A stretch of DNA of 60,989 nt from Erysipelotrichaceae bacterium (GTDB lineage: Bacteria; Bacillota_I; Bacilli_A; Erysipelotrichales; Erysipelotrichaceae): positions 1-60,989 of the forward strand of contig JAFRQF010000008.1 of NCBI GenBank assembly GCA_017428765.1, in the 5' to 3' direction. Below, piece by piece: positions 15,959-25,374 of the stretch; within the stretch, counting starts at the first letter, position 1; the number at the start of each line of letters is the position of its first letter. The notes under the pieces are model-generated. The model was not told the origin of the DNA. It saw nothing but the letters and a program-made list of their open reading frames with translations, and ran no database searches. Both the position numbers and the translations under genes were made by a program.

Positions 15959-18601
15959 TTATTGAAGATGCTCGTCGATCATCTTTGTCACGAACTGTCT
16001 CTGGAAGATGTCCGTCAGTCGGATACCGTAGCGTACATCGCACTCACCAAGCGGCTTGTCCGCGACTTCCAGGGATTCCATCTTGGAGACACGAAGGGTC
16101 CTTCCGTAGGTTTGCGTCTGTATGAACTCTCCGCTTTCATCATAGATGTCAAATAAGAACTGTAAGGAATCACCCGGACTGAGTTCCTGGATGCCCTTTT
16201 CTCTGTGCGGCAGGTCAGTGTCGAGGAAAGTATAGCCTTTGACTTTACCCTTGATATCATTTGACGTGTCTTCGGCGATCGGTTCCCACTCTATCTGCAA
16301 GAGGATGTCTTCCTTGTTGTTGAGACGTGCCTTGACGTTTCCTCTGTAGACGATGCCTTCCGGAGTCTCTACCGGCGTCGTTGCCTCGTAGCAGACCAGA
16401 CGGCTGTTGATGTGGATCCAGGTGCCGTCGGTCGAAGCCATCGGATGTTCGTTTTCGTCCAAAGCTCCCGGTACATCTTCGCCCAGGTAACGCCAGCCCT
16501 TATCGGCTTTCTGGTACATGATGAGTTTGGAATCGGCGACGATCTTCCAGACGCTGTCCGGCAGATCGAGCTGGTATAAGCCATCGTATTCGATCAGCGG
16601 GATATCGATGATCGACGGGATCTTTGAATAGTTTTCAAAGCCTTCCACATACCATTCCTTCTGTGTGTAATCGGAAGCTTCGCCAAGCGGAAGTCCAAAC
16701 AGCTCCAAAAGCGCACTTCCTTCTTTACTCTTCATAAAGGCCATGATGCTGAAATAGTCATCATAGAAGTTTCTTGTCTTTTCCAGATCCAGAGCGACGA
16801 ATTCGCTGTGTTCCTTGTCGTAGGTCATGAGCGAGTCGAACGGGAACGTCACTGCCAGACCGTTGATGCCGTAGTTGGAGACGGCATTGCGATAGACGAC
16901 AGCCGATCTGATGCGGGAGATCAGATCTTTGATCTCTGTGCTGCTGGCGATCGAATCGTCATAGTCGGATTCATCGAGCTTCTGCAGATAGTCGATCAGG
17001 TCGACCTGTTCGCTTCCGGAGAACGGATAGGAATTCGATACGGCAAGAGAGATGTCGCCATAGTCGGCCGGATCTTTGCGGATCGCCGCATCCTGTTTGT
17101 CATAGAGCGCTTCCAGAGCATCGTATGCCGCATCGATCCTTGACAGATCTACCAGAGACAGCGTCGTTTCGGTCTTTGCCTCACCATGGTTGGCGATCGC
17201 ATTGTATAAGTCGAACGAAGAGATCAGCTCTTTTGCGAAATCTTCGGTGCTCATGTTCGGATTTCTTGCCAGAAGGCCGAATGCGGAAGTGTAATACCAG
17301 CCGTCGCCGCTTTCCGTTTCTTCCGACGCCAGATAATAATCGGCATACGGTTCGAAAGCCTTGGCGATCTCGATGTCCTGCATCAGGCAGGCATCAAAGC
17401 CGATCAGATCGAACTTCATGTCCGCTTTCTTCAATGCATCGACGATACCGCTTACCAGCAGCGTCGTATGTTCGGGATCGGACTGTTTGCGAAGCGGATC
17501 GTCACCGAAACCGCTCGACAAGCCTCCGCCGTGATCCCAAAACACCAGCATGTATCTGTCAGCCGGATAATTCTGCTTGGCCCAGCTTAAGAAATCATAG
17601 AACTCATCGGAATTGACCATCGACCTGCTCTCATCTGCGTCAGAGACTTTTTTCAGATCGCCGTCAGCGATCTCGTAGCGGGCGACCGTCTCATCTTTGA
17701 TGCCGTCCGTGAACCAGCGATAGGAACCGCCGGCCTGGATGACGAACCTGAGGCCGCTTCCTTCCTTGGTCGCATTCTTCATCTGGCTGATGTTGTAGCT
17801 TGCCAGACCTCTGGTATCTTCGAGGTTGGAACCGATGATGTATTCCAGAACGACGACGTTCTCATCGCCAAAATGATCCGGGAAGTAATGTTCACGGCCG
17901 TTATAGCGGCTGTTGAGATAGAAGTAATCGGAACCCATCGTCTCGATCCTTTCGACGATCCTTCCGTCACCTTTCAGACCTCTGATGCTGTCGTTCTTTT
18001 CCGCCAGCTCAAGCTGTACCATCGGCCGCAAAGGATATAAGAGGGTCGAGAGCTGGAAGACGACACCGAAAATGGCACATGCCGCCGCAATGAACGCACC
18101 TTCATACAGCAGACCGAAAACGAAACGCACAGGCTTGCTGCGGATGATCGGCGGGAATTCAGGATAGCCCCAGAAGATCTCCCTGTCTCTTCCCAGAAGG
18201 AACAGGAAAGGGATCGGCAATAACAGCGTTCCTATTTTAAAGAAAAAGCCTTTGCCGAAACAGTTGCAGATGCGCCAGTAAAGCATCATCATGAATATGC
18301 CATAGATCACGATCGCGATCAGGGTGAAGACGATACCGAAAAGCTTTGCCTGGAAGCCTCCTCGCGTATAGCGCAGATAGAAGCCTCCGCCCAGCATGAT
18401 CGCCGTAAGGATCAGAAAGTGTAAGTGCAGCGACTTGTGCCGGAAAAGGTTCTTGGACATCTTTCCTTCCGCCATGAACGGCACGATCGCCCACCTCGGA
18501 TCCAGGTACATCTTGCGCATGAGGCGGTAATAGACGATCGCCTGCAGGATCCACGGTATGATCCAGTTGATCGGTTTTGACAGGTAATACGTAAATAACA
18601 T
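15959..18601 (-). CDS. Clostripain-family (C11) cysteine protease with membrane-embedded N-terminus
   Basis: An 880-residue predicted membrane protease. GGAGG seven bases upstream sets the start at 18601. The first 210 or so residues hold about four to five hydrophobic segments with a WAIVPFMAEGKMSKNLFR stretch like small multi-TM DUF5684-type domains. The peptidase follows, with the catalytic His in WDHGGG (H357) and Cys in GFDACLMQD (C405), both intact; the family cleaves after Arg or Lys. The C-terminal 300 residues are beta-rich and of unknown role. Most clostripains are soluble secreted zymogens, so this layout is unusual. Upstream, 18602-18788, I see no gene. Confidence 0.85.
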   Translation of the reverse strand: MLFTYYLSKPINWIIPWILQAIVYYRLMRKMYLDPRWAIVPFMAEGKMSKNLFRHKSLHLHFLILTAIMLGGGFYLRYTRGGFQAKLFGIVFTLIAIVIYGIFMMMLYWRICNCFGKGFFFKIGTLLLPIPFLFLLGRDREIFWGYPEFPPIIRSKPVRFVFGLLYEGAFIAAACAIFGVVFQLSTLLYPLRPMVQLELAEKNDSIRGLKGDGRIVERIETMGSDYFYLNSRYNGREHYFPDHFGDENVVVLEYIIGSNLEDTRGLASYNISQMKNATKEGSGLRFVIQAGGSYRWFTDGIKDETVARYEIADGDLKKVSDADESRSMVNSDEFYDFLSWAKQNYPADRYMLVFWDHGGGLSSGFGDDPLRKQSDPEHTTLLVSGIVDALKKADMKFDLIGFDACLMQDIEIAKAFEPYADYYLASEETESGDGWYYTSAFGLLARNPNMSTEDFAKELISSFDLYNAIANHGEAKTETTLSLVDLSRIDAAYDALEALYDKQDAAIRKDPADYGDISLAVSNSYPFSGSEQVDLIDYLQKLDESDYDDSIASSTEIKDLISRIRSAVVYRNAVSNYGINGLAVTFPFDSLMTYDKEHSEFVALDLEKTRNFYDDYFSIMAFMKSKEGSALLELFGLPLGEASDYTQKEWYVEGFENYSKIPSIIDIPLIEYDGLYQLDLPDSVWKIVADSKLIMYQKADKGWRYLGEDVPGALDENEHPMASTDGTWIHINSRLVCYEATTPVETPEGIVYRGNVKARLNNKEDILLQIEWEPIAEDTSNDIKGKVKGYTFLDTDLPHREKGIQELSPGDSLQFLFDIYDESGEFIQTQTYGRTLRVSKMESLEVADKPLGECDVRYGIRLTDIFQRQFVTKMIDEHLQ

Positions 18602-18788
18602 GGTCTTCCCTCCGATTCTGAAAACTCGTTTTTCTGATGATATGTAATTTTTTGTGAAATGGTTCCGCAGAGGACTTCTTTTCACACAGATGATCACCGA
18701 TCATTAGTTTATCATCTATATATATGATTTTACGAAACAATTTCGTCCTGTACAAAACATATCGGTGCGAGACTTCTTTTTTTCTTTT

Positions 18789-18816
18789 TTGAAAGCATAA
18801 ATAAAACAGCTACAAT
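18789..18816 (+). promoter_or_regulatory. Promoter of the 84-residue protein gene
   Basis: TTGAAA (18789-18794) and TACAAT (18811-18816) with a 16-base spacer. Transcription would begin near 18823, ten bases before the ATG. Confidence 0.55.
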
Positions 18817-18832
18817 ATATGTAACGAGGCAG

Positions 18833-19087
18833 ATGAGAACGAACGATAATACATTGCACGAATTAAGCGACAGATTCCTTTCTCTGGTATCCGGCGGAAC
18901 ACTGAACGACGGACAGAAGAAGGTACTCGATTCGATGGTGTCTTTGTATCTGCAGACTTTCCCGGGAACGACTCTCGAAGATTTCCTCAGCATCTTCCAC
19001 AAATCCTATCCGGAATTCGATATCGAATCTTATGAGGAAGATGTGATCGATGAGATACGTGCCTATATCTCACACTACCGGGACTGA
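18833..19087 (+). CDS. Small acidic protein of unknown function
   Basis: An 84-residue open frame with its own promoter and a weak GAGG three bases before the ATG. Predicted to be soluble and largely helical, with amphipathic stretches (VLDSMVSLYLQTFPGTTLEDFL) and an acidic C-terminal half. No signal peptide, membrane segment or cysteine is seen. I recognise no family. It is the last chromosomal gene before the segment inserted at guaA, and its stop lies 50 bases from the attachment repeat. Coding status is supported by composition and promoter, not by homology. Confidence 0.5.
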   Translation: MRTNDNTLHELSDRFLSLVSGGTLNDGQKKVLDSMVSLYLQTFPGTTLEDFLSIFHKSYPEFDIESYEEDVIDEIRAYISHYRD

Positions 19088-19137
19088 TAAGATTGTATAT
19101 TTTTTATTATTAATGTTTTACTCCATTAAGCACTATT

Positions 19138-19151
19138 TTATTCCCACTCGA
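19138..19151. repeat. Distal attachment-site copy (att) of the guaA 3' end
   Basis: TTATTCCCACTCGA, identical to the 14 bases that include the guaA stop codon at 22418-22431. Sequence on both sides differs from the guaA copy, as expected for an att core. Confidence 0.75.
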
Positions 19152-19385
19152 CGGGACTTAACTGATTCCGTTTAGGAAATATTGCTCGTCCTGTTCGCAG
19201 TTCCTTAGATTATTTGATCTATCCATATTATCCGGCCTATCACCCCTACTGTTATCATTTTATTATCGCCGTTGATAACAGCAGCGGGGAACTGCTGTGG
19301 ATAATAGCGCTGTTAGTATACCAAAATACAGGCCAATTTCAAGATGCCTTGGGACAACAGTATGGAAAAAGGCGTATTGGATCGT
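19152..19385. other. Non-coding tail of the islet
   Basis: No credible gene. The stretch is AT-rich near the att copy and then holds a short inverted repeat, ACAGCAG and CTGCTGT, in 19275-19305. It is not followed by a T-run, so I do not call it a terminator. It probably represents eroded sequence between the exporter and the islet end. Confidence 0.4.
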
Positions 19386-21113
19386 TTATCCCTGGGAAAC
19401 GGTGAACAGCGAGTAGAAGTAACCCTTCTGCTCCATCAGCTCGTCAAAGCTGCCCTGCTCGGAGACGTCGCCGTTCTTCAGCGCGAACAGGCCGGTGCAG
19501 CGGCGCAGGATGTTCTCGTCCAGATCGTGCGTGACGATGATGCGGGTGTAGCCGTCCAGCTTCAAAATCGCATCCAGCACCTCGAAGGAGGTCTCGGCGT
19601 CCAGGGAGGCCGTGGCCTCGTCCACGAACAGGACGGGGGTCTTGCGAAGCAGCGCCCGGGCGATGGAGATGCGCTGGCGCTCGCCGCCAGAAAGCCCGGA
19701 GCCGTTTTCGCCGCAGAGATACCCCTCGCCTTTCTCCTCAATGAGCCTGGAAAGGCCGGAGAGCCGCACCGCCCGGTCGATCTCGTCCTGCGGGAATTCG
19801 GAGAACATGGTGATGTTTTCACGAATCGTGCTGTTGAAAACGAACACGTTCTGCTGGATGATGGACACGAGATCGTAGAGCGAGCCGGCGGAGATCTCTT
19901 TGAGCTCCTTCCCGTCATAGAGGATCTCGCCCCGATAGTCCCTGGAGGAGGCCATGAGCAGGTTCAGGAGGGTGGACTTGCCGCTGCCGGAGCCGCCCAC
20001 CAGGGCGTAGCAGCCGCCTGCCCGCAGATCCATGTCCACGTCCTCCAGCACGGGCCTGTCTTCTTCATAGGCAAAGGCGAGGTCGTTGATCTTGATGCCC
20101 TCGGTGAGCCGCGGCGCAATGTGCTCGCCCTCATCGGGGATGTTTTTACTGAGTGCCTCCGCAAGTTTGTCGATGAGGCCGTAGGCGGATTTCTTGCCCG
20201 CGTAGAAGGTCGGGAAAACCTGGATCGGCGCGAGCACGTAGTTCAGAAGCTGCACGAAGACGATCGCCGTACCGGCGGTGATGCCGCCCTTGCCGGAGAG
20301 CGACAGCGCCCCGGCCACAAAGAACACGCCGAACTGCAGGATACCGCCCGCGAGGCCGGAGGCATAGTTGACGTCGAGCCTGATTTTGTCGCGCATTTTT
20401 GCCGCGTCGGCAACGCTGTTGTTGCTCTCGTCGTGGAGGGAGGAGATGTTCTTCTCCGCCTTGAAGCTCTTGATCACCGCGAAGCCCGAGAGCACGTCCT
20501 TGAGCATGCCGGTGTAGCGTTCCTTCTTGTTGGACACGTCCTTTTCGGCGACGGCCGCCCTGTTGCCGAGCACGATGGAAACGAGGATCGGGAGCAGCGA
20601 GAAGCCGATGGCGATCAGCGTCAGCAGCGGGCTGTACCACAGCATCAGCCCCAGCGCGCCCACAAAAGTGATGCCGACCTCGATCGTGTTCTGCAGCAGT
20701 CTGACGTAGTCCTGCTCGATGGTGTTCGCGTCGTTGGACAGGGCGGAGAGATAGCGCGCGCTGTTCTCTCCCGAGAAGGCCTGAATGCCCTTTCCCAGCA
20801 GCCGGTCAAAGGCATATTTCCGGTACTGCCGCATCGCCTTGGCGCGGAATCTGGAGAGGAAGGTCCGGTCGAGCGCCCATGCCGCCAGCATCAGCATAGC
20901 GCCGCCGCCTGCGACGAGCAGCAGCGTACGGAACCGGATCTCTGTGTCGCCGGAAATCAAATCCGAGATCCCCTTCAAGGTCCATGAGATCACAAGATTC
21001 GACGCTGCCGCGCATAAGGATGCGAGCACGGTCATTACGAGATTGAACTTGTTCTTTCGGAACAGCTCTTTTACAAACGGGCGCCGCAGCGCCGCCAGTT
21101 CTTTCTTATTCAT
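19386..21113 (-). CDS. ABC exporter half-transporter (membrane domain plus ATPase)
   Basis: A 575-residue exporter of the type that works as a dimer. The N-terminal about 310 residues contain six hydrophobic spans (NLVMTVLASLCAAASNLVISW, LLLVAGGGAMLMLAAWAL and others). The ATPase follows with Walker A VGGSGSGKST, signature LSGGERQR and Walker B VLFVDEATASLD. AGGAGG nine bases upstream places the start at 21113, overlapping the XRE gene by eight bases. It may export a peptide, drug or lipid; the substrate is unknown. Base composition is far richer in G+C than the surrounding chromosome, supporting transfer. Confidence 0.92.
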   Translation of the reverse strand: MNKKELAALRRPFVKELFRKNKFNLVMTVLASLCAAASNLVISWTLKGISDLISGDTEIRFRTLLLVAGGGAMLMLAAWALDRTFLSRFRAKAMRQYRKYAFDRLLGKGIQAFSGENSARYLSALSNDANTIEQDYVRLLQNTIEVGITFVGALGLMLWYSPLLTLIAIGFSLLPILVSIVLGNRAAVAEKDVSNKKERYTGMLKDVLSGFAVIKSFKAEKNISSLHDESNNSVADAAKMRDKIRLDVNYASGLAGGILQFGVFFVAGALSLSGKGGITAGTAIVFVQLLNYVLAPIQVFPTFYAGKKSAYGLIDKLAEALSKNIPDEGEHIAPRLTEGIKINDLAFAYEEDRPVLEDVDMDLRAGGCYALVGGSGSGKSTLLNLLMASSRDYRGEILYDGKELKEISAGSLYDLVSIIQQNVFVFNSTIRENITMFSEFPQDEIDRAVRLSGLSRLIEEKGEGYLCGENGSGLSGGERQRISIARALLRKTPVLFVDEATASLDAETSFEVLDAILKLDGYTRIIVTHDLDENILRRCTGLFALKNGDVSEQGSFDELMEQKGYFYSLFTVSQG

Positions 21114-22191
21114 GCTTGTTCTCCTCCTCGTCCTTAACCTGCTTCCAAAGAGCGGTAAACTCCTCATTCTCAAATTGGCTTACCACATGGCCGACGCCGT
21201 CCATTGCCGTCGCTCCCAGATCATCGTGGGCGCTGGCGCCTTCAATCCGGGTGATAAAGCGGATGTCGCTTTCGTCATAACTGGGAGAGGCGTCAAAGGA
21301 TGCGGCAAGCTCTTTGGCTTTTTTCAGGGTGTCGTGCGCCTCGCAGCCCTGCCCTGACAGGAACTGAGCCCCGGCAAGTGCAGCGGAAAAAGCAGCGCTG
21401 ACTCTATCGAGATAGTTTGGCTTGCTCTCCTTCCGCAGCCCGGCAAAGAGCTCGGTCCCCCATTGGAGGATCGCCTGGGCGGAAGCAAGATCCCCGCGCG
21501 TGAAAAAGACGTTTATGTACCCGATGATCGTGTCGCACAGCTCGGAGACGATCTTCGCCATGGACTCCGACAGGAACGGCACCGCCTCCTCCGTGCGCTC
21601 GCTCACGGCCAGCGTGTGCCCGATATCGTGGCTGAAAAGCCCGCCCGCGTTATGGGCTTTCCAGAGCTCGACGGCCTTGTCCGTCTCGCCCAGGCCCAGA
21701 TAGGTCGTCGCCATCTGCCCGCAGAGGGTCTGCTCGCTGATCTGCGGGTCTGTATTCTGCGGCAGAAGCAGGCGGGATCGCTCCAGAAGCTCCAGCGCGC
21801 GGCGAAACAAAGCCTCGTCTCCGCTTTCAAAGCCGAAAGCGCGGTACAGCACGGCGCACTCCCGGACGACCGGAAAGGAGTGCGGATATTTGCCGAGCGC
21901 CTTCTCCGCCTCCGCAAGCCCGTCCCAATCCTTGCTGCGGCGGTATTCCTGCAATCGTTTTACCGTTGCTTCCAGGCGGTTGTCCTTGACTTCATAGCCG
22001 AGCAATACGTCCACAGAGGTATCGAAAAAGTCAGCCATCTGAATGATCAGCTCCAGCTCCGGGATCGACAGCTTCGCCTCCCACTTATATACCGCGCCTG
22101 CCGTCACCCCTAATGCCTCAGAAAGCTGCTCCTGGGTCAACGACCGTTCCTTGCGAAAAGCGCGGATGTTTTCCGCCAGCATCATCTTCAT
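21106..22191 (-). CDS. XRE-family regulator with TPR-like C-terminal domain
   Basis: A 361-residue protein with an N-terminal helix-turn-helix (IRAFRKERSLTQEQLSEALGVTAGAVYKWEAKLSIPELELIIQMADFFDTSVDVLLG) and about 290 helical residues that resemble tetratricopeptide repeats. The AGGAGGTGGG site fixes the ATG at 22191. It is translationally coupled to the exporter, so it probably controls that gene. TPR-containing XRE proteins often bind peptides, and a peptide-responsive export switch is possible; this is inference. Its GC-rich codon use matches the exporter and not guaA. Confidence 0.85.
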   Translation of the reverse strand: MKMMLAENIRAFRKERSLTQEQLSEALGVTAGAVYKWEAKLSIPELELIIQMADFFDTSVDVLLGYEVKDNRLEATVKRLQEYRRSKDWDGLAEAEKALGKYPHSFPVVRECAVLYRAFGFESGDEALFRRALELLERSRLLLPQNTDPQISEQTLCGQMATTYLGLGETDKAVELWKAHNAGGLFSHDIGHTLAVSERTEEAVPFLSESMAKIVSELCDTIIGYINVFFTRGDLASAQAILQWGTELFAGLRKESKPNYLDRVSAAFSAALAGAQFLSGQGCEAHDTLKKAKELAASFDASPSYDESDIRFITRIEGASAHDDLGATAMDGVGHVVSQFENEEFTALWKQVKDEEENKHE

Positions 22192-22221
22192 TTGCCCACC
22201 TCCTTGGTGTTTCTGCAAATG

Positions 22222-22250
22222 ATTATAATGTGTCGAAGCCGGAAAGCGAA
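22222..22250 (-). promoter_or_regulatory. Promoter of the XRE-exporter operon
   Basis: TATAAT (22227-22222) with TTCGCT (22250-22245) 17 bases upstream on the minus strand. The -10 is perfect and the -35 weak. The ATG is about 30 bases downstream of the -10. Confidence 0.5.
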
Positions 22251-22337
22251 CAGACCGGTCATATTAATTAGATTATATTTTTCATACCGTCAGTAAGAGT
22301 TTTGGTGGTATCCAGACAAACACTTCGCTGATAACGC

Positions 22338-22373
22338 AAAGCAGCAGGCGTTCCGAAGAACGCCTGCTGCTTT
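22338..22373. terminator. Strong hairpin between guaA and the islet
   Basis: Perfect 16-base arms (AAAGCAGCAGGCGTTC and its complement) around CGAA. On the minus strand it lies 45 bases past the guaA stop, with only a TTT tail. It lies inside the att-bounded segment, so it may be islet-derived. Confidence 0.6.
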
Positions 22374-22417
22374 ATGCCATTCAGGATAATTCAGCACATT
22401 TTAAGCTAAAGATCTCA

Positions 22418-22431
22418 TTATTCCCACTCGA
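22418..22431. repeat. guaA-proximal attachment-site core
   Basis: Contains the guaA stop and its last codons (minus strand TCGAGTGGGAATAA). It pairs with the identical copy at 19138-19151. Confidence 0.75.
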
Positions 22432-23950
22432 TCGTTCCCGGAGGTTTGGACGTGATGTCATAGACGACACGGGAGACATCTTTCACTTCGTTGCAGATGC
22501 GGGTCGAGACCCTTTCGAGAAGCTCATAAGGGATCCTGGTGATCCTGGCTGTCATGAAGTCATTGGTCGTGACTGCCCGCAAAGCCACCGTATAGCCATA
22601 GGTCCTGGCATCGCCCTTGACACCGACAGCTCTGGAATCAGTCAGTACCGCAAAATACTGGCTGGCCTTTTCTTTAAGATCAGCTTTCTCAAGTTCCGAT
22701 GTGAAGATCGCATCGGCATCTTTCAGGATAGCGAGCTTTTCTTTTGTGATCTCACCTAAGACTCTGACCGCAAGTCCGGGACCCGGAAACGGCTGCCGGT
22801 AGACCATGTCATAAGGGATACCGAGCTCCAGTCCGACTTTCCGTACTTCATCTTTGAATAAGTCTCTTAACGGTTCAACGATCTGTGAAAACATCATGTC
22901 TTCCGGAAGACCGCCGACATTGTGGTGGGATTTGATCGTCGCCGAATCATCTTTGCCTGATTCGATGACATCCGGATAGATGGTGCCCTGGACCAGGACC
23001 TCCGTATCCTTCAGTTTCCTTGCCTCTTGCTCAAAGACACGGATGAACTCTTCACCGATGATCTTGCGCTTTTTCTCCGGCTCTGTGACGCCCTCAAGTT
23101 TAGTTAGGAATCTTTCCCCGGCATCGACAGCGATCAGGTTGAGTCCGAACTTTCCTTTGAAAAGCTCTTCGACCTGTTCCGCTTCGTTTTTACGCAAGAG
23201 CCCGTGATCGACAAAGACACAGGTCAGATCGTTTCCGATCGCTTTATGTAAGAGCACAGCTGCCACGGAAGAATCCACACCTCCCGATAAAGCCAGCAGG
23301 ACTTTTTTTCCTCCCAGCTCTTTTTTGTATCTTTCGATGCTCGTCTCCACGAAGTCATCCATCGTCCACTCTTTTGCGCATTTGCAGACTTCAAACAGGA
23401 AATTGGAAAAGATCTGCGTGCCATATTCCGTATGGGTGACTTCCGGATGGAATTGCACGGCATAGAGTTTTCTGATCGGATCGCTCATCGCCGCACAGGG
23501 ACACTTATCGGTATATGCCGTTACATGAAAACCTTCCGGTACCTTGGATATGAAATCGGTATGTGACATCCAGCATTCGCTTTCCTGAGGAACATCTTTG
23601 AACAGAAGATCTTCTCTGACACGTACTTTTGTGGAGCCGTACTCGGAAGAATCTTTCGCGGAAGAAACTTCTCCATCACTCAGATATGCCATCAGCTGGG
23701 CACCGTAACAGATGCCTAAGACCGGGATCTTAAGATTGAAGATCTTTCTGTCATAAGAAGGCGAGTCTTTCTCATAGACGCTGTTGGGACCGCCGGTAAA
23801 GATGATGCCTTTGTATCCTTCTTCTCTGATCTCTTCGATGGAGATCTTGTTGTAACGGCGGATCTGAGCATAGACGTTTAAGTCTCTTACTCTTCTTGCG
23901 ATCAGCTGATCGTACTGCCCTCCGAAATCCAGCACCAGTATCTTGTCCAT
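22418..23950 (-). CDS. guaA: GMP synthase (glutamine-hydrolysing)
   Basis: Converts XMP to GMP using glutamine and ATP. The 510-residue protein has the class I glutamine amidotransferase domain with nucleophile Cys in [11 protein letters not shown] and the His-Glu pair in [10 protein letters not shown], then the ATP pyrophosphatase with the P-loop [16 protein letters not shown], and ends in the invariant KPPGTIEWE. The AGGAGA site is close to the ATG. It is the last gene of the pyrG-glnA-purA-purB-guaA operon, eight bases after purB. Its final codons double as the islet attachment core, and the coding sequence is intact. Confidence 0.98.
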   Translation of the reverse strand: MDKILVLDFGGQYDQLIARRVRDLNVYAQIRRYNKISIEEIREEGYKGIIFTGGPNSVYEKDSPSYDRKIFNLKIPVLGICYGAQLMAYLSDGEVSSAKDSSEYGSTKVRVREDLLFKDVPQESECWMSHTDFISKVPEGFHVTAYTDKCPCAAMSDPIRKLYAVQFHPEVTHTEYGTQIFSNFLFEVCKCAKEWTMDDFVETSIERYKKELGGKKVLLALSGGVDSSVAAVLLHKAIGNDLTCVFVDHGLLRKNEAEQVEELFKGKFGLNLIAVDAGERFLTKLEGVTEPEKKRKIIGEEFIRVFEQEARKLKDTEVLVQGTIYPDVIESGKDDSATIKSHHNVGGLPEDMMFSQIVEPLRDLFKDEVRKVGLELGIPYDMVYRQPFPGPGLAVRVLGEITKEKLAILKDADAIFTSELEKADLKEKASQYFAVLTDSRAVGVKGDARTYGYTVALRAVTTNDFMTARITRIPYELLERVSTRICNEVKDVSRVVYDITSKPPGTIEWE

Positions 23951-23958
23951 ATCTTCTC

Positions 23959-25374
23959 CTAAACTTCGATCAAAGTCTTCTCTTCTTTCACACCTTCAAA
24001 TAAAGGCTGCAGCTTTGCGACGAAATGTTCCGTCTGTCTTGCGCAGCGGCCGGTATAAAGCTTTGGCTCAAGTATATTTTTCAATTCTTTTTCATTCAAG
24101 CCCAACTCTTCTTCTTGTATCAGAAGCGCAAGAAGGTCAGCCTCCTCACCGTTTTGTTTTGCCTTTATGACTTTCATCGAATCTCTGCGAATGATCTCAT
24201 GGATGATCTGTCTGTCTTTTCCTTTGCGGACAGCTTCCATCATGATGTTTTCGGTAGCGATAAAAGGAAGATAATCTTTGATACGCTTCTCGACGATCTT
24301 TTCATTGACTTTGAGCCCCTCGATGATGTTGCAAAGTACAGAAAGGATACCATCGGCACAAAGAAAGGCCTCCGGCATGGACAGACGGCGGTTGGCTGAG
24401 TCATCAAGACTTCTTTCGAGCCACTGCACAGCAGCCGTATCACAGGCATTGCCGGCATCGTTGATCAGATATCTGGCCAGTGAACAGACCCGTTCGCAGC
24501 GCATCGGATTCCGTTTGTATGCCATGGCGGAAGAACCGATCTGCGAATCTTCGAAGGGTTCCTCCAGCTCTCCGTCGTGCTGTAACAGGCGGATGTCCTG
24601 TGCCATCTTGTAAGCACTTTGTGCGATGGAAGATAAGACGAAAAGGATCTTCGCATCGATCTTGCGCGGATAGGTCTGCGAAGACAGATCGTAGACTGCC
24701 TTAAATCCGAAGTCTTCGGCGATCCTTGCGTTCATCCTGTCGATCTTTTCTTCATCGCCTTCAAACAGATCCATGAAGCTCGCTTCGCTGCCGGTCGTTC
24801 CCCGACAGCCCAGAAACTTCAAGCCGTCTTTTACATGATCAAGATCCTGAAGATCGAAATACAGATCCTGCAGCCACAAAGAAAAACGTTTGCCCATCGT
24901 CGTCGGCTGGGCAGGCTGGTAGTGGGTATAGGCAAGAGCCGGCAGATCCTTGTATCTTAAGGCAAGATTGCCGAGCTCTTTCATCAGCTTCAGCAGATCT
25001 TCCCTGATATAGGAAAGAGCCTGGCGATAGATGATCAGATCGCCGTTATCAGTCACATAGCAGCTCGTCGCCCCCAGGTGGATGATGCCTTTGGCGGCAG
25101 GTGCCGCCAGACCATAGACGTAGACATGAGCCATGACGTCATGACGGACTTCTTTCTCTCTTTGTCTGACTGCATCGTAATCGATGTCACAGATATGGTC
25201 TTTCAGCTCTTTTATCTGCTCATCTGAAATATTCAGACCCAGCTCTTTTTCTGCTTCAGCCAGAGATACCCAGAGCTTCCGCCAGGTCGTATACCTCACA
25301 TCCTGCGAAAACAGTTCGCTCATCCTTTTTGAAGCATAGCGTCCGGTCAATGGTGATTCGTATCTGTCTGTCAT
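23959..25374 (-). CDS. purB: Adenylosuccinate lyase
   Basis: Cleaves SAICAR and adenylosuccinate, releasing fumarate, in purine synthesis. The 471-residue protein belongs to the fumarase/aspartase superfamily, with [12 protein letters not shown], the [14 protein letters not shown] segment holding the general acid/base His, and the signature [11 protein letters not shown]. It overlaps purA by four bases (ATGA), so AMP synthesis steps are co-translated in the order purA, purB. No irregularities are seen. Confidence 0.96.
   Translation of the reverse strand: MTDRYESPLTGRYASKRMSELFSQDVRYTTWRKLWVSLAEAEKELGLNISDEQIKELKDHICDIDYDAVRQREKEVRHDVMAHVYVYGLAAPAAKGIIHLGATSCYVTDNGDLIIYRQALSYIREDLLKLMKELGNLALRYKDLPALAYTHYQPAQPTTMGKRFSLWLQDLYFDLQDLDHVKDGLKFLGCRGTTGSEASFMDLFEGDEEKIDRMNARIAEDFGFKAVYDLSSQTYPRKIDAKILFVLSSIAQSAYKMAQDIRLLQHDGELEEPFEDSQIGSSAMAYKRNPMRCERVCSLARYLINDAGNACDTAAVQWLERSLDDSANRRLSMPEAFLCADGILSVLCNIIEGLKVNEKIVEKRIKDYLPFIATENIMMEAVRKGKDRQIIHEIIRRDSMKVIKAKQNGEEADLLALLIQEEELGLNEKELKNILEPKLYTGRCARQTEHFVAKLQPLFEGVKEEKTLIEV

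Larger units (their letters stand above)
19138..22431. mobile_element. GC-rich genomic islet at the 3' end of guaA
   Basis: The segment is bounded by identical 14-base direct repeats (19138-19151 and 22418-22431) that match the last codons of guaA. Its two genes are markedly richer in G+C, with many GCC, CTG, CGC and GGC codons, than all neighbours. The guaA 3' end is an established integration site for genomic islands. No integrase or excisionase remains inside, so this looks like a decayed or passively carried islet. Removing it would join guaA directly to the AT-rich sequence below 19138. Confidence 0.75.

Noticed and set aside
19344..20987. Long plus-strand open frame (547 codons) opposite the ABC exporter
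   Set aside because: It is antisense to a gene with intact Walker motifs, lies in GC-rich DNA where stop codons are rare, and its translation is low-complexity (runs of Gln, Glu, Val, Gly) with no fold-like pattern.
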